Shown: in pieces, positions 7,999-17,992 of the stretch
Position numbering within the stretch: position 1 is the first letter of the stretch
How the letters are laid out: each line of letters opens with the position of its first letter
From: Pseudoclavibacter sp. AY1F1
Lineage (GTDB): Bacteria > Actinomycetota > Actinomycetes > Actinomycetales > Microbacteriaceae
Direction of reading: 5' to 3'
Assembly (NCBI RefSeq): GCF_002931075.1
Contig: NZ_PSTQ01000011.1
Span: 1 to 64,000 of the forward strand
Length of the DNA stretch: 64,000 nucleotides
Notes under the pieces: generated by a model
Database searches by the model: none
The model's input: the letters and a program-made list of their open reading frames with translations, nothing else
What the model was told of the DNA's origin: nothing
Position numbers and translations under genes: made by a program

Positions 7999-9438
7999 TC
8001 AGACCGCCCTCAGGCCCCCGCCGGACTCCTCGGCCGTCCGCGCGAGCAACGCGGCCGCCGCGTAGCGCGCGCGAAGCGCGGCATCCGGTGTGGGCTCGAG
8101 GCGGGCGACGGTCTCGACGGGCCAGTCGGGGCGGTTGCCCGTCGCGACCCATGCAGCCTGGCGCGCGGCGCCGTCGGCGACGTACTCGCCAGGCGCGGGG
8201 ATCTCGACGGGAACCTCGAACAGTGTCGGAGCCACCGCGCGCACGCCCTCGCTCAGGGCGGCGCCGCCGATCAGCATGACGCGCTTCGCGTCGACGCCAA
8301 GCGCGCGGTGCGCATCGAGCGCCTGTGCGAGGCTCCCGAGCATGCCTTCGACCGCGGCGCGCGCAAGGTTCTCTCGCGTGAAGGATCCTCGAGTCATCCC
8401 GAGCAGGGATGCCGTCGCGTCGGGCAGGTCGGGTGTCCGCTCGCCATCGAGGTACGGCACGAACGCGAGCCCGCCTGATCCGACGGGTGCTGACGCGGCG
8501 AGGCGACCGAATTCGGCGTGGTCCACGCCGAGCACCTCAGCGGTCGTGTCGATGACCCTTGCCGCATTGAGGGTCGCGGAAAGCGGAAGGAACTGCCCCG
8601 TCGCATCAGCGAAGCCTGCGAGCCCGCCTGCCGGGTCGACGACGGGACGGTCCGCGACGGAGAAGACCGTGCCGGACGTGCCGATCGAGACGACGACGTC
8701 GCCGGCGCGGGCGTTGAGGCCGAGCGCGGCACCCGCGTTGTCGCCAGCTCCGGCGGCTACCAGCGCACCGGCCGGCGTCGTTCCCGCCACCTCGGATGGG
8801 CCGAGCACACGCGGGAGGATGACGTCGTGGCCGAGCGCCGCGACGAGCAGCTCGCGGTCGTACGCGCCCGTGAACGGGGACCAGTAGCCGGTCCCGGATG
8901 CGTCGGAGCGGTCGGTCGTGAGCTTCGTCAGGTCGGGGCCGTGGGGGCTCGCGTCGGCGGGGCCGTAGCCAAGGAGCCGCCACGTGAGCCAGTCGTGGGG
9001 AAGTGCGACTGCAGCGACGCGCGCCGCGTTCGCAGGCTCAGCATCCCGGAGCCAGCGGAGCTTCGTGATGGTGAACGACGCGACGGGAACGAGCCCGGTA
9101 CGCGCGACGAGCTCCTCCTGACCGAACTCCTCGATGAGGTCGCGGGCGGCACCCGCACTGCGTGTGTCGTTCCAGAGGAGGGCGTCGCGCACCACGTTGC
9201 CGTTGGCGTCGAGGGCGACCATGCCGTGCTGCTGGCCCGCGACGGAGATCGCGGCGACATCGTCGAGCCCTCCGGCGGCCTCGGTTGCGTCCTGGACCGC
9301 TGCCCACCAGTTCGCGGGGTCGACCTCGGTGCCGGGGGCGTGGGACGCCCGACCCTGGCGGATGAGCTCACCCGTGTCCGCGTCGCGGATGACGAGCTTG
9401 CAGCTCTGCGTACTCGAGTCGAAGCCGGCGACGAGCAT
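7999..9438 (-). CDS. xylB: Xylulokinase
   Basis: A 479-aa FGGY-family carbohydrate kinase that phosphorylates D-xylulose to xylulose 5-phosphate, feeding the pentose phosphate pathway. The N-terminus [18 protein letters not shown] is the phosphate-binding motif, and [10 protein letters not shown] is the substrate-side signature with its catalytic Asp region. [14 protein letters not shown] and [11 protein letters not shown] are the FGGY ATP-binding motifs. I chose the ATG at 9438, since the frame upstream to 9561 is Arg/Pro-rich and unlike a kinase. It lies downstream of xylA on the same strand with a 201-bp gap containing a hairpin. Confidence 0.95.
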   Translation of the reverse strand: MLVAGFDSSTQSCKLVIRDADTGELIRQGRASHAPGTEVDPANWWAAVQDATEAAGGLDDVAAISVAGQQHGMVALDANGNVVRDALLWNDTRSAGAARDLIEEFGQEELVARTGLVPVASFTITKLRWLRDAEPANAARVAAVALPHDWLTWRLLGYGPADASPHGPDLTKLTTDRSDASGTGYWSPFTGAYDRELLVAALGHDVILPRVLGPSEVAGTTPAGALVAAGAGDNAGAALGLNARAGDVVVSIGTSGTVFSVADRPVVDPAGGLAGFADATGQFLPLSATLNAARVIDTTAEVLGVDHAEFGRLAASAPVGSGGLAFVPYLDGERTPDLPDATASLLGMTRGSFTRENLARAAVEGMLGSLAQALDAHRALGVDAKRVMLIGGAALSEGVRAVAPTLFEVPVEIPAPGEYVADGAARQAAWVATGNRPDWPVETVARLEPTPDAALRARYAAAALLARTAEESGGGLRAV

Positions 9439-9532
9439 GGTGGTCTGCTTTCTGTAAGGCGGGTGCTGTGCTGAGATCGGGCGTTGTCGGGGTCGTGCAC
9501 GGCAGAGCTCATGCACGACAGAGCTGGGCGGA

Positions 9533-9560
9533 TGCACGCGCGTCGTGAGACGTGCGCGCA
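9533..9560. terminator. Hairpin between xylA and xylB
   Basis: TGCACGCGCGTC-gtga-GACGTGCGCGCA forms a 12-bp stem with two mismatched or wobble pairs. It sits in the 201-bp gap downstream of xylA. No T-run follows, so it could be a processing or stability element rather than a true terminator. Confidence 0.4.
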
Positions 9561-9639
9561 CCCGCCGCAGCTCTGCGCGGGGGACGGGGGAAGCCGTCAG
9601 GCCCGAGGCAGCCGGGGAGGCCGGCGGCAGCCGGGTTGG

Positions 9640-10833
9640 CTAGCCGCGGGCGCCCATGAGGTGCTCGAGCGCGAGCTGCTGCAGGCGCACGAAGCCGAAG
9701 CCCTTGCCGTTGAAGTACGCGTTCGCGTCGAAGTCCTCGAACGCGGAGCGGTCGGCGAGGAAGTCGTCGTACGTCTCGCCCTCGCCGAGCGTGTTCGTGG
9801 AGAGCTCGTCGACGCGGGACGCCTGGAGTGCTTCCTGCACCTCGGGGTCGGCACGGAATGCGGCCGCGCGCTCCTTGAGGAGCAGGTAGGTGCGCATGTT
9901 GGCCGCTGCAGACTCCCACACGCCCGTCTCGTCCTCGGTGCGCGAGGGCTTGTAGTCGAAGTGGCGCGGACCCGTGTAGGTCTGGCCGCCGCCCGGGCCA
10001 CCGTTCTCGAGCAGGTCGACGAGCGCGAACGCGTTCTGCAGGTCGCCGTGACCGAACACGAGGTCCTGGTCGTACTTGATGCCGCGCTGTCCGTTGAGGT
10101 CGATGTGGAAGAGCTTGCCCTGGTAGAGAGCCTGCGCGATGCCGGCCGCGAAGTTGAGGCCTGCCATCTGCTCGTGCCCGACCTCGGGGTTCACGCCGAC
10201 GAGCTCTGGCCGCTCGAGAGTCTCGATGAAGGCGAGGGCGTGGCCGACCGTGGGGAGGAGGATGTCGCCGCGGGGCTCGTTGGGCTTCGGCTCGATCGCG
10301 AAGCGGATGTTGTAGCCCTTGTCGGTGACGTAGTCGCCGAGGAGGTTCACGGCCTCGCGGTAGCGCTCGAGGGCCTGGCGGATGTCCTTCGCGGAGTCGT
10401 ACTCGGCGCCCTCGCGGCCGCCCCACATGACAAACGTCTCGGCGCCGAGGGATGCGGCGAGGTCGAGGTTGCGGAGCACCTTGCGCAGCGCGAAGCGGCG
10501 CACGTCGCGGTCGTTGGAGGTGAAGCCGCCGTCCTTGAAGACGGGAGCGGAGAAGAGGTTCGTGGTGACCATGGGAACGACGAGGCCCGTCGCATCCAGT
10601 GCACCGCGCAGGCGGGAGATCTGCGAGTCGCGCACCTCGTCGGTGGAGCCGAACGGGAAGAGGTCGTCGTCGTGGAACGTGAGCCCGTAGGCGCCGGCCT
10701 CGGCGAGCTTCTCGACGACGTGCACGACGTCGAGGTCGGCGCGCGTCGGGCCACCGAACGGGTCGGTCCCGTTGTAGCCGACGGTCCACAGTCCAAATGA
10801 GAACTTGTCTGCGGGGGTGGGAGTCAGAGACAT
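9640..10833 (-). CDS. xylA: Xylose isomerase
   Basis: A 397-aa metal-dependent TIM-barrel enzyme converting D-xylose to D-xylulose. The actinobacterial (class I) type is shown by [15 protein letters not shown] at the start, the catalytic His in [13 protein letters not shown] (about residue 54), WGGREG, the metal and lysine motif [13 protein letters not shown], and the second metal site [17 protein letters not shown]. Length fits Streptomyces-type enzymes (about 388 aa). The ATG at 10833 is chosen; residues upstream to 10881 are not family-like. It is transcribed away from the sugar transporter and upstream of xylB. Confidence 0.97.
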   Translation of the reverse strand: MSLTPTPADKFSFGLWTVGYNGTDPFGGPTRADLDVVHVVEKLAEAGAYGLTFHDDDLFPFGSTDEVRDSQISRLRGALDATGLVVPMVTTNLFSAPVFKDGGFTSNDRDVRRFALRKVLRNLDLAASLGAETFVMWGGREGAEYDSAKDIRQALERYREAVNLLGDYVTDKGYNIRFAIEPKPNEPRGDILLPTVGHALAFIETLERPELVGVNPEVGHEQMAGLNFAAGIAQALYQGKLFHIDLNGQRGIKYDQDLVFGHGDLQNAFALVDLLENGGPGGGQTYTGPRHFDYKPSRTEDETGVWESAAANMRTYLLLKERAAAFRADPEVQEALQASRVDELSTNTLGEGETYDDFLADRSAFEDFDANAYFNGKGFGFVRLQQLALEHLMGARG

Positions 10834-10875
10834 GAGAGTCCGTTCTAGGTATCGTCGTTGATAAGTTCCAGAGAG

Positions 10876-10895
10876 CAACATATAGCAAGTTGTTG
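10876..10895. promoter_or_regulatory. Possible ROK-repressor operator in the xylA/transporter gap
   Basis: CAACA-N10-TGTTG is an inverted repeat 43 bp before xylA. The heptamer AAGTTGT at 10887-10893 also appears inverted (ACAACTT) at 11015-11021, close to the transporter start. A shared operator for both divergent units is plausible but unproven. Confidence 0.35.
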
Positions 10896-10976
10896 TGTCA
10901 TTTCCACCATGAGTTCCGGATGGATTGAGCTCCAGATGGCGCCTGGGGTCAGTTTTGTCACGAATTCGACACGGGG

Positions 10977-11005
10977 TTGCGCAAGGCGACCCAAGTGGGT
11001 ATATG
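10977..11005 (+). promoter_or_regulatory. Predicted promoter of the sugar transporter operon
   Basis: TTGCGC (10977-10982) and TATATG (11000-11005) are separated by exactly 17 bp, giving a start near 11012. The ACAACTT heptamer at 11015-11021 would overlap the transcription start, a good place for repression. Confidence 0.5.
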
Positions 11006-11053
11006 TTTGGCGCGACAACTTAGGCAAGACATTTCAGAGAGGAAATGACCTTC

Positions 11054-12175
11054 ATGTCAGCAACGAAGAAGTTGCTCGGTCTCGCAGTCGTTGGAGGCCT
11101 CGCACTCGGTCTCACCGCATGCGACGCGCCAGCAGACCCAGCAGCAACCGGCGAAGCAGGAGCAGCAGTCGAGGTCGAGAGCGTTGGCATCTCGATGCCG
11201 ACCCGCGAGCTCGAGCGTTGGATCAACGACGGCGCCCAGCTCCAGAGCAAGCTCGACGAGGCCGGCTTCACGACCGACCTCCAGTACGCCGAGAACGACC
11301 CGGACACGCAGATCTCGCAGATCCAGAACCAGATCGCCTCCGGAGTCGACGTCATCGTCGTCGCAGCCATCGACGGTTCGGTGCTCGCGCCGGTCCTGCA
11401 GGATGCGGCTGACGAAGGCATCACGATCATCGCTTACGACCGCCTCATCAACGACACGGAGAACGTCGACTACTACGCGACGTTCGACAACTACGCGGTT
11501 GGCAAGCTCCAGGGCGAGTACATCGTCGACACGCTCGACCTCGAGAACCAGCCAGGCCCGTTCTACCTGGAGCCCTTCGCTGGCAGCCCCGACGACAACA
11601 ACGCCAAGTTCTTCTTCTCCGGCGCATGGGATGTCCTCAACCCGTACATCGAAGAGGGCAAGCTCGTCGTCGCCTCCGGCAAGGCGCCCAAGACGAACGA
11701 CGACTGGGCCACCGTTGGTATCCAGGGTTGGGAGAGCGCTGGCGCTCAGGACGAGATGGAGAACCGTCTCGCCTCGAACTACAGCGACAAGAAGGTCGAC
11801 GTCGTCCTCTCGCCGAACGACAGCCTCGCTCAGGGCATCGCCGAGGCGCTCGTCTCCTCCGGCTACACCCCGGGCGCCGAGTGGCCGATCCTCACGGGTC
11901 AGGACGCTGACAAGGCTTCCGTCGTCAACATCCTCGCCGACAAGCAGTCCATGACGGTCTGGAAGGACACCCGCCTCCTCGGAGACCAGGTCTTCGCGAT
12001 GATCGAGTCCCTCAAGGCTGGCACCGACGTCGAGGTCAACGACACCGAGAGCTACGACAACGGCGTCAAGGTCGTCCCCTCGTACCTCCTCGACCCCGAG
12101 GTTGTCACGAAGGACACCGTGCAGTCGAAGCTCATCGACAGCGGCTTCCTGAAGGCATCGGACGTCGGACTCTAA
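11054..12175 (+). CDS. chvE: Sugar ABC transporter substrate-binding lipoprotein (ChvE-like)
   Basis: A 373-aa type I periplasmic-binding-fold lipoprotein that captures sugar outside the membrane. The signal peptide ends in the lipobox GLTACD. Family motifs include VGISMPTRELERWINDG, GVDVIVVAAIDG, IIAYDRLI, and PILTGQDADKASV. The match is to the multiple-monosaccharide (ChvE-GguAB) group, and location beside xylAB suggests xylose or related pentoses. Two ATGs compete (11045 and 11054). AGGA at 11040-11043 is too close to the first and 10 nt from the second, so I prefer 11054. A strong hairpin follows before the ATPase gene. Confidence 0.9.
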   Translation: MSATKKLLGLAVVGGLALGLTACDAPADPAATGEAGAAVEVESVGISMPTRELERWINDGAQLQSKLDEAGFTTDLQYAENDPDTQISQIQNQIASGVDVIVVAAIDGSVLAPVLQDAADEGITIIAYDRLINDTENVDYYATFDNYAVGKLQGEYIVDTLDLENQPGPFYLEPFAGSPDDNNAKFFFSGAWDVLNPYIEEGKLVVASGKAPKTNDDWATVGIQGWESAGAQDEMENRLASNYSDKKVDVVLSPNDSLAQGIAEALVSSGYTPGAEWPILTGQDADKASVVNILADKQSMTVWKDTRLLGDQVFAMIESLKAGTDVEVNDTESYDNGVKVVPSYLLDPEVVTKDTVQSKLIDSGFLKASDVGL

Positions 12176-12198
12176 CGAGTCGCCGACACCACACTGAA

Positions 12199-12239
12199 CG
12201 CGCTCGGGCTGGCTGTGCCCCCACACCAGCCCGAGCGCG
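12199..12239 (+). terminator. Intercistronic hairpin after the binding-protein gene
   Basis: CGCGCTCGGGCTGG and CCAGCCCGAGCGCG form a perfect 14-bp stem around a 13-nt loop, without a T-run. Between a binding-protein gene and its ATPase gene, such a hairpin usually attenuates read-through or shields the upstream mRNA, giving more binding protein than transporter. Confidence 0.75.
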
Positions 12240-12311
12240 ATTCTGTGGCAGCTCGCGCACTGGTGCGCGAAGCAACGCCGAGCAGCGACGCTCGGAAATT
12301 GAGACGGAGCA

Positions 12312-13853
12312 ATGGTGCAAGACGACACAATCCTGAAGATGTCGAACATCGTGAAGGAATTCAGCGGTGTGCGGGCCCTGTCGGGCGTCAACATCGAAGT
12401 TCAGCGCGGCGAGGTGCACGGCATCTGCGGCGAGAACGGCGCGGGCAAGTCGACGCTCATGAAGGTCCTGAGCGGCGTCTACCCCCACGGCACCTTCGAG
12501 GGGACCATCGAGTTCGATGGCCGCGAGGTGCGGTACAAGAACATCAACGACAGCGAGCACGATGGCATCGTCATCATCCACCAGGAGCTCGCCCTCAGCC
12601 CCTACCTGTCGATCGCGGAGAACATCTTCCTCGGCAACGAGGTGCAGCGCTTCGGCATCATCGACTGGGATGAGACCAACCGCCGAGCGGCAGAGCTGCT
12701 CAAGCGAGTCGGCCTGAACGAGAACCCCGCGACGATCATCCGCGAGATCGGCGTCGGCAAGCAGCAGCTCGTGGAGATCGCGAAGGCGCTCTCGAAGGAC
12801 GTCAAGCTGCTCATCCTCGATGAGCCCACGGCAGCCCTCAACGACGAAGACTCAGCTCACCTGCTCGGACTCATCGAGCAGCTGCGAGATCAGGGCATCA
12901 CCTCGATCATCATCTCCCACAAGCTCAAGGAGATCAGGCGCATCGCGAACCGCGTCACGATCATCCGTGACGGGGCGACCATCGACTCCATCGACATGCG
13001 TGAAGAGGATGCGACCGAGGGGCGGATCATCCGCGCCATGGTCGGCCGCGAACTCAGCTCCATGTTCCCGCCGCGCGACGCGGTCATCGGCGAGGAGAAG
13101 CTGCGGGTCGAGAACTGGACGGTCCACCACCCGGCCGACCCGGGCCGCAAGGTCGTCGACGACGTGTCGTTCCACGTGCGCGCCGGCGAGATCATCGGCT
13201 TCGCCGGCCTCATGGGTGCCGGCCGCACGGAGCTGGCGATGAGCATCTTCGGCCGCAGCTACGGCACGAACATCTCCGGGGAGGTGTACAAGTCAGGCCA
13301 GCTGATCTCCACGAAGACGATCGACGAGTCGATCAGGAACGGCCTCGCCTACACGACGGAGGACCGCAAGCACCTCGGCCTCAACCTCATCGGCGACATC
13401 CAGGCGAACATCTCCGCGGCAGCCGCGAAGAAGGTCGCGCGCTGGGGAATCGTCGACGGCATCAAGGAGAACGGCGTCGCCGAGGGCTACCGCAAGTCCA
13501 TGAACATCAAGACAGCAAGCGTCGCGACGCTCACGGGCAAGCTCTCAGGAGGCAACCAGCAGAAGGTCGTGCTCAGCAAGTGGCTGCAGACCGACCCAGA
13601 CGTGCTGTTCCTCGACGAGCCCACCCGCGGCATCGACGTCGGCGCGAAGTACGAGATCTACGGACTCATCAACAAGCTCGTCGAGCAGGGCAGGGCGGTC
13701 GTCGTGATCTCCTCGGAACTCCCTGAGCTCCTCGGCCTCGCCGACCGCATCTACACGATCTCCGAAGGACGCCTCACCGGTGAGGTCTCCAAGGAGAACG
13801 CAACACAGGAACTCCTCATGCAGTACATGACCGCTGGAAAGGACGAGTCGTGA
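12312..13853 (+). CDS. gguA: Multiple-monosaccharide ABC transporter ATPase (GguA-like)
   Basis: A 513-aa double ABC ATPase (CUT2 family) powering sugar uptake. The first half has Walker [10 protein letters not shown] (about residue 40), [20 protein letters not shown] and [12 protein letters not shown]. The second half has [20 protein letters not shown] in place of a perfect Walker A, which is normal for this family, then [16 protein letters not shown] and [13 protein letters not shown]. The phrase [15 protein letters not shown] is typical of GguA/MmsA rather than XylG. ACGGAG lies 4 nt before the ATG. The gene ends in a GTGA overlap with the permease. Confidence 0.92.
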   Translation: MVQDDTILKMSNIVKEFSGVRALSGVNIEVQRGEVHGICGENGAGKSTLMKVLSGVYPHGTFEGTIEFDGREVRYKNINDSEHDGIVIIHQELALSPYLSIAENIFLGNEVQRFGIIDWDETNRRAAELLKRVGLNENPATIIREIGVGKQQLVEIAKALSKDVKLLILDEPTAALNDEDSAHLLGLIEQLRDQGITSIIISHKLKEIRRIANRVTIIRDGATIDSIDMREEDATEGRIIRAMVGRELSSMFPPRDAVIGEEKLRVENWTVHHPADPGRKVVDDVSFHVRAGEIIGFAGLMGAGRTELAMSIFGRSYGTNISGEVYKSGQLISTKTIDESIRNGLAYTTEDRKHLGLNLIGDIQANISAAAAKKVARWGIVDGIKENGVAEGYRKSMNIKTASVATLTGKLSGGNQQKVVLSKWLQTDPDVLFLDEPTRGIDVGAKYEIYGLINKLVEQGRAVVVISSELPELLGLADRIYTISEGRLTGEVSKENATQELLMQYMTAGKDES

Positions 13854-15058
13854 CCACCACGAACACCGAGGCCGCGAACGAGGCAGGCACCCGCAAAGTG
13901 AGGATGTCCGTCGACGTCCGCCAGTACGGGATCCTCGGCGCGCTCGCCGTCATCATCATCCTGTTCCAGATCCTCACCGGCGGAAAGCTGCTGCTGCCCG
14001 CCAACATCAACAACCTCATCCAGCAGAACGCGTACGTGCTGATCCTCGCGGTCGGCATGATCATCGTGATCATCGCCGGCCACATCGACCTCTCCGTCGG
14101 CTCGGTGGTCGCCGTCGTCGGCGCCATCACGGCCATCGCCATCACCCAATGGGGACTGCCGTGGTTCGCGGCCGTACTCATCGGCCTCGCGGCCGGGGCG
14201 GTGATCGGCGTCTGGCAGGGATTCTGGATCGCCTACGTGGGCATACCGGCGTTCATCGTGACGCTCGCCGGGATGCTGCTCTTCAGAGGCCTCACGCTTG
14301 TGCTCCTCACGGGCGGCACGATCAACGCGCTTCCTGACGAGTTCGTCGCAATCGGCAAGGGCTCGCTCCCGCAGTCCTTCGGCACGATGCTCGGCGGACA
14401 CGACGTCGTGACGATGCTCATCGCGCTTGTGGTCGTCGCGGCCATCATCGGAAGCCAGCTCCGCACACGCGCCCGCCGCAAGAAGCTTGACCTCCCGGTC
14501 GAGCCCGGGGCCGCCCTCATCGCGAAACTCGCGATCGTCGCGATCGCGGTGCTCGCCTTCGCGTGGCTGCTCTCGGCGCACAAGGGCCTTCCGATCATCC
14601 TGATCATCCTGGCCGTGCTGATCATGCTCTACACGTTCATCCTGCAGCGCACCGTCTTCGGACGGAACGTGTACGCCATGGGTGGCAACCTCTTCGCCGC
14701 GAAGATGAGCGGTGTGCGCACCGAGCGCGTGAACTTCCTCATCTTCGTCAACATGGGTGTGCTCGCCGCCCTCGCCGGCATCGTCACGACGGCGCGCGCA
14801 GGTGGCGCCGTCGCCTCCGCCGGAAACACGTACGAACTCGACGCCATCGCCGCGGCCTTCATCGGCGGCGCGGCCGTGACCGGTGGAGTTGGTACGGTTA
14901 TCGGCGCAGTCATCGGTGCGATGATCATGGGCGTCCTGAACATGGGACTCTCGATCCTCTCGGTCGACTCGGCCTGGCAGTCGGTCATCAAGGGCCTCGT
15001 GCTGCTGCTGGCCGTCGCGATCGACGTGCTCGGCAAGCGTCGAGGCGGGCGCAGCTGA
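13850..15058 (+). CDS. gguB: Multiple-monosaccharide ABC transporter permease (GguB-like)
   Basis: A 402-aa integral membrane protein of the CUT2 permease family with about ten hydrophobic segments. Key motifs are [54 protein letters not shown] (the ATPase-contact loop) and [20 protein letters not shown]. The GTG start overlaps the ATPase stop (GTGA), so the two are translationally coupled. The length of about 400, longer than RbsC/XylH, matches the GguB/MmsB branch. A perfect hairpin terminator follows. Confidence 0.92.
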   Translation: MTTTNTEAANEAGTRKVRMSVDVRQYGILGALAVIIILFQILTGGKLLLPANINNLIQQNAYVLILAVGMIIVIIAGHIDLSVGSVVAVVGAITAIAITQWGLPWFAAVLIGLAAGAVIGVWQGFWIAYVGIPAFIVTLAGMLLFRGLTLVLLTGGTINALPDEFVAIGKGSLPQSFGTMLGGHDVVTMLIALVVVAAIIGSQLRTRARRKKLDLPVEPGAALIAKLAIVAIAVLAFAWLLSAHKGLPIILIILAVLIMLYTFILQRTVFGRNVYAMGGNLFAAKMSGVRTERVNFLIFVNMGVLAALAGIVTTARAGGAVASAGNTYELDAIAAAFIGGAAVTGGVGTVIGAVIGAMIMGVLNMGLSILSVDSAWQSVIKGLVLLLAVAIDVLGKRRGGRS

Positions 15059-15065
15059 TCGACCT

Positions 15066-15099
15066 CCGTCGCCCGCGCTGAACCCAGCGCGGGCGACGG
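15066..15099 (+). terminator. Terminator of the sugar transporter operon
   Basis: CCGTCGCCCGCGCTG-aacc-CAGCGCGGGCGACGG is a perfect 15-bp stem with a 4-nt loop, 8 bp after the permease stop. No T-tract follows. It separates the transporter from the ROK regulator gene. Confidence 0.75.
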
Positions 15100-15186
15100 A
15101 ACACGCTTGGCCGAGCGCGAGCCTGCCCACAATCAGCCGCACATCAGCCCTGCACCACCGTGACGAGTGAGAGAAAGAGGACGGGC

Positions 15187-16338
15187 ATGCCCACCGACCG
15201 CGTCGCGTCGTCGAACCTCTCGCTCATCATCGAGCGCCTCCACCGCGGTGGACAGGCCTCACGCGCCGAGCTGACGCGGGAGACGGGCCTCAACCGCTCC
15301 ACCATCGCAGCGCTCGTCGCTGAGCTCGCCGACCGCGGCATCGTCGAGGAGCAGGAGCCCGTCGCCACTAATCTCGTCGGCCGGCCGAGCCCCATCGTCG
15401 GGCTGTGCGACAAGATCGTCGCCGTCGCGGTCGTGCCCGAAGTGGATGCGCTCAACGTCGGCGTCGTGAGCTTCCGCGGCGAGCTGCTCAAGCGCATCCG
15501 CTTCGAGACAGAGAAACCGCCGACAGCGAAAGAAGCCGTCGCGATCGTGAAGGCGCTTGTCGAGGGGCTCAGCGAGAGCCTCGACACCCTCTACGAGTGC
15601 GTCGGCATCGGCGTCGCAGTGCCGGGCCTCGTCCGGGCCTCCGACGGGTTCGTGCGATGGGTTCCCCACTTCGAGTGGCGCGACGTTCCGCTGGCCGAAC
15701 AGCTGCAGAAGGCCACGGGCCTGCCCGTGCTCGCCGCCAACGACGCCAACCTCGGCGCGGTCGCCGAGCACATCTTCGGCGCTGGCCGAGGCATCAGCAA
15801 CATGCTCTACATGAACGGCGGTGCGAGTGGCATCGGCGGCGGCATCATCGCCGACGACCGGCTCCTGCACGGCGTTGCCGGCTACGCGGGCGAGTTCGGG
15901 CACAATCTCGTCGCGACGCCCGCGGCCCTCGGCAACTCGGGCGACGACGAGCTCGAGCGTGTTGTCAGCAGGCGCCGACTCCTCGCGGCGCTCGGCACGA
16001 AGAGCGCCAGCGACGACGAGCTCGAGCGCATGCTGCAGCAGAACATCGACCCGGGCGTGAAGCTCGAGACGCACCGGCAGCTCGGTGTGCTGAGCGTCGG
16101 CGTGCGCAACATGATCAACATCCTCAACCCCGAGCGAGTGGTGCTCGGAGGGTTCCTCGGCGTGCTCCTCGACCTCGAGCGCGACTACTTCCTCGAGATC
16201 CTCGCCGAGCACACGCTTGCCCCGAACTACGGCGAAGTCGAGGTCGTGCGGGCCGGACTCGGCAGCGACCTGCTGTTCATCGGCGCCGCCGAGCTGCAGT
16301 TCCAGGCGCTCATCGAGCGCGCCCACCTGCGGCGCTAG
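15187..16338 (+). CDS. ROK-family transcriptional regulator (XylR-type)
   Basis: A 383-aa regulator that probably represses the neighbouring xylAB and sugar-transporter genes until sugar binds. The N-terminal winged helix spans residues about 8-65 (SRAELTRETGLNRSTIAALVAELADRGIV). The rest is a ROK sugar-kinase-like fold with AANDANLGAVAEHIFGAG and GVAGYAGEFGHNLV. The cysteine-rich zinc motif (CxCGxxGCxE) normally following GE(I/F)GH is missing: the region reads ATPAALGNSGDDELE with no Cys. The ATG at 15187 is preferred over the GTG at 15160 because AAAGAGG lies 6 nt upstream. Confidence 0.88.
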   Translation: MPTDRVASSNLSLIIERLHRGGQASRAELTRETGLNRSTIAALVAELADRGIVEEQEPVATNLVGRPSPIVGLCDKIVAVAVVPEVDALNVGVVSFRGELLKRIRFETEKPPTAKEAVAIVKALVEGLSESLDTLYECVGIGVAVPGLVRASDGFVRWVPHFEWRDVPLAEQLQKATGLPVLAANDANLGAVAEHIFGAGRGISNMLYMNGGASGIGGGIIADDRLLHGVAGYAGEFGHNLVATPAALGNSGDDELERVVSRRRLLAALGTKSASDDELERMLQQNIDPGVKLETHRQLGVLSVGVRNMINILNPERVVLGGFLGVLLDLERDYFLEILAEHTLAPNYGEVEVVRAGLGSDLLFIGAAELQFQALIERAHLRR

Positions 16339-16422
16339 GGCCCCGACGCGCCGCGATAGCGTCCGCGCCCCAGTAGCGCCGACTCCGTTGGGTGGCGTCT
16401 GTGGACGAGCGAGCCGGACCGG

Positions 16423-17409
16423 CTAGGCGGGGTTGCGGACCTCGGGGAACGCGATGACCTGGCCGGAGTAGCAGAAGCCGCCGCCGAAACCGAGCAACAG
16501 GGCCGGTCCGCCGGGCTCGGCGACACCCGCCTCGACCTGCTTGGCGAGGGCGATCGGGATGGATGCGGCCGACGTGTTTCCGGAGTAGACGACATCGCGC
16601 GCGACGACTTCTTCCGCGAGGCCGAGCTGCTTGCCGAGTGCGTCGATGATGCGCAGGTTCGCCTGGTGCGGGACAAACGCGACGAGCTCATCCGCTCGCA
16701 CGCCACCCTTGGCGAGGGCATCGATCGCGACGTGCTGTGCCTGCGTGATGGCCCAGCGGAAGACGCTGCGGCCTTCCTGTTCGAAGCGGCCGGACGGCTG
16801 CTGGATGCGCACCAGGTTGCCGAGCTCGGGCTGCGAGCCCCAGGCGACGGGTGCGACCCCGGGCGTCTCGCTGCGTTCGAGGACAACGGCGCCTGCACCG
16901 TCGGCCATGAGGATCGCGGTGGTGCGGTCGGTCCAGTCCATGAAGTCGCTCATGCGCTCTGCGCCGATGATGAGCGCGCGGCTCGCGGAGCCGGCCCTGA
17001 TGGCCTGGTCGGCGACGGCGAGTGCCTGCGAGAATCCCGCGCAGGCCGCGTTGAGGTCGAACGAGACGGGGTGGGCCGCGCCGATGCGTGTCGCCACCTG
17101 GGCGGCCGTGGATGGTGAGCGGTCCATGGCCGTCATGGTCGCGACGATGACCATGTCGATGTCCGTGCCCTGCACATCCGCAGACAGCAACGCCTTGACG
17201 CCTGCAGCCGCAGCGAGGTCGGTGACGCTCTGCCCGTCTGCGGCGAGGCGGCGCTCGCGGATGCCGACGCGCGAGGTGATCCAGTCGTCGCTCGTGTCAA
17301 GAGTCAGCGACAGCTCGTCGTTCGTGACGACGCGCTCTGGCGACTCGTAGCCGACTCCGACGATGCGAGAGTGCACTGGCTGAGGCTGGGAGAAGGAAAG
17401 CATGATCAA
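16423..17409 (-). CDS. fabH: Beta-ketoacyl-ACP synthase III (FabH-like)
   Basis: A 328-aa thiolase-fold enzyme that normally condenses an acyl-CoA primer with malonyl-ACP to begin fatty-acid synthesis. The catalytic triad is visible: Cys in DLNAACAGFSQAL, His in VPHQANLRIID and Asn in YSGNTSAASIP. The glycine-rich end LLGFGGGFCYSGQV is typical. The gene stands alone and not in a fab operon, so it could be a second copy with its own primer preference. The start is TTG at 17409 (AGGA about 7 nt upstream) or ATG at 17403. Confidence 0.88.
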   Translation of the reverse strand: MIMLSFSQPQPVHSRIVGVGYESPERVVTNDELSLTLDTSDDWITSRVGIRERRLAADGQSVTDLAAAAGVKALLSADVQGTDIDMVIVATMTAMDRSPSTAAQVATRIGAAHPVSFDLNAACAGFSQALAVADQAIRAGSASRALIIGAERMSDFMDWTDRTTAILMADGAGAVVLERSETPGVAPVAWGSQPELGNLVRIQQPSGRFEQEGRSVFRWAITQAQHVAIDALAKGGVRADELVAFVPHQANLRIIDALGKQLGLAEEVVARDVVYSGNTSAASIPIALAKQVEAGVAEPGGPALLLGFGGGFCYSGQVIAFPEVRNPA

Positions 17410-17512
17410 CGCAGAATCCTACCCTCCGGTCAGTGGTTGTCTCTGTGGGGGTATTCGGAGCGTGCGGGCGCGCCGGATTGTGCCGCCACGACGGCGTGCG
17501 CTCTGGCCCACG

Positions 17513-17878
17513 TCAGCCGCGGGGGAGTGTGCCGATCTGATCGCCCGCTTCGTTGAAGATCGCGAGGGACTCGCCGTCGACCTCCGCGGCGAATGCGCCC
17601 AGGAGCCACGTGTCGACGCCTTCGCAGAACATCATCGTCGAGGCGAGCGCCCCGAACTCGACCTTGCCGTCAGTCTCGGTCCACTCGCCCATGAGGCGGT
17701 TGCAGCCGTCGTTGCCGGTGACCTTGCCGTCGTCGGCGAGGTTCAGGCCGGGCTCGCCCTGCCCGCTCGAGTCCGGGGTGCCCCAGGTGCCGGCGGCGGA
17801 TGCGGGTGACCCTGCGCATCCGGTGAGGAATAGGAGACTTGCTGTCGCGACTGCGATGCTGACGCCGAGTGTGTTCAC
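17513..17878 (-). CDS. META-domain lipoprotein
   Basis: A 121-aa secreted lipoprotein of the META/HslJ (DUF306) type. The GTG start gives a signal peptide ending in the lipobox FLTGCAGS. The META domain follows, with the hallmark GNDGCNRLMGEW and then STMMFCEGVDTWLL, where two Cys are conserved in the family. The role is unknown; Gram-negative relatives are stress or antibiotic-resistance linked. It is a single gene whose stop is 103 bp from fabH. The start is plausible but rests on the signal peptide only. Confidence 0.75.
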   Translation of the reverse strand: MNTLGVSIAVATASLLFLTGCAGSPASAAGTWGTPDSSGQGEPGLNLADDGKVTGNDGCNRLMGEWTETDGKVEFGALASTMMFCEGVDTWLLGAFAAEVDGESLAIFNEAGDQIGTLPRG

Positions 17879-17992
17879 GAGGGGCTCCGATGCTCAGGGG
17901 ATGGCCACATCGTAGCGACCGGGCGGCTGTGTTGATGTCCCCGGATGGAAGGGAGTTCCCCGGTGCTTGGGCGGAGGTGCCAGGCTGGGCAG

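Noticed and set aside
16423-17409. Polyketide or secondary metabolite cluster around the FabH-like gene
   Set aside because: No other synthase, tailoring or carrier-protein gene is adjacent; it is a lone ketosynthase III.
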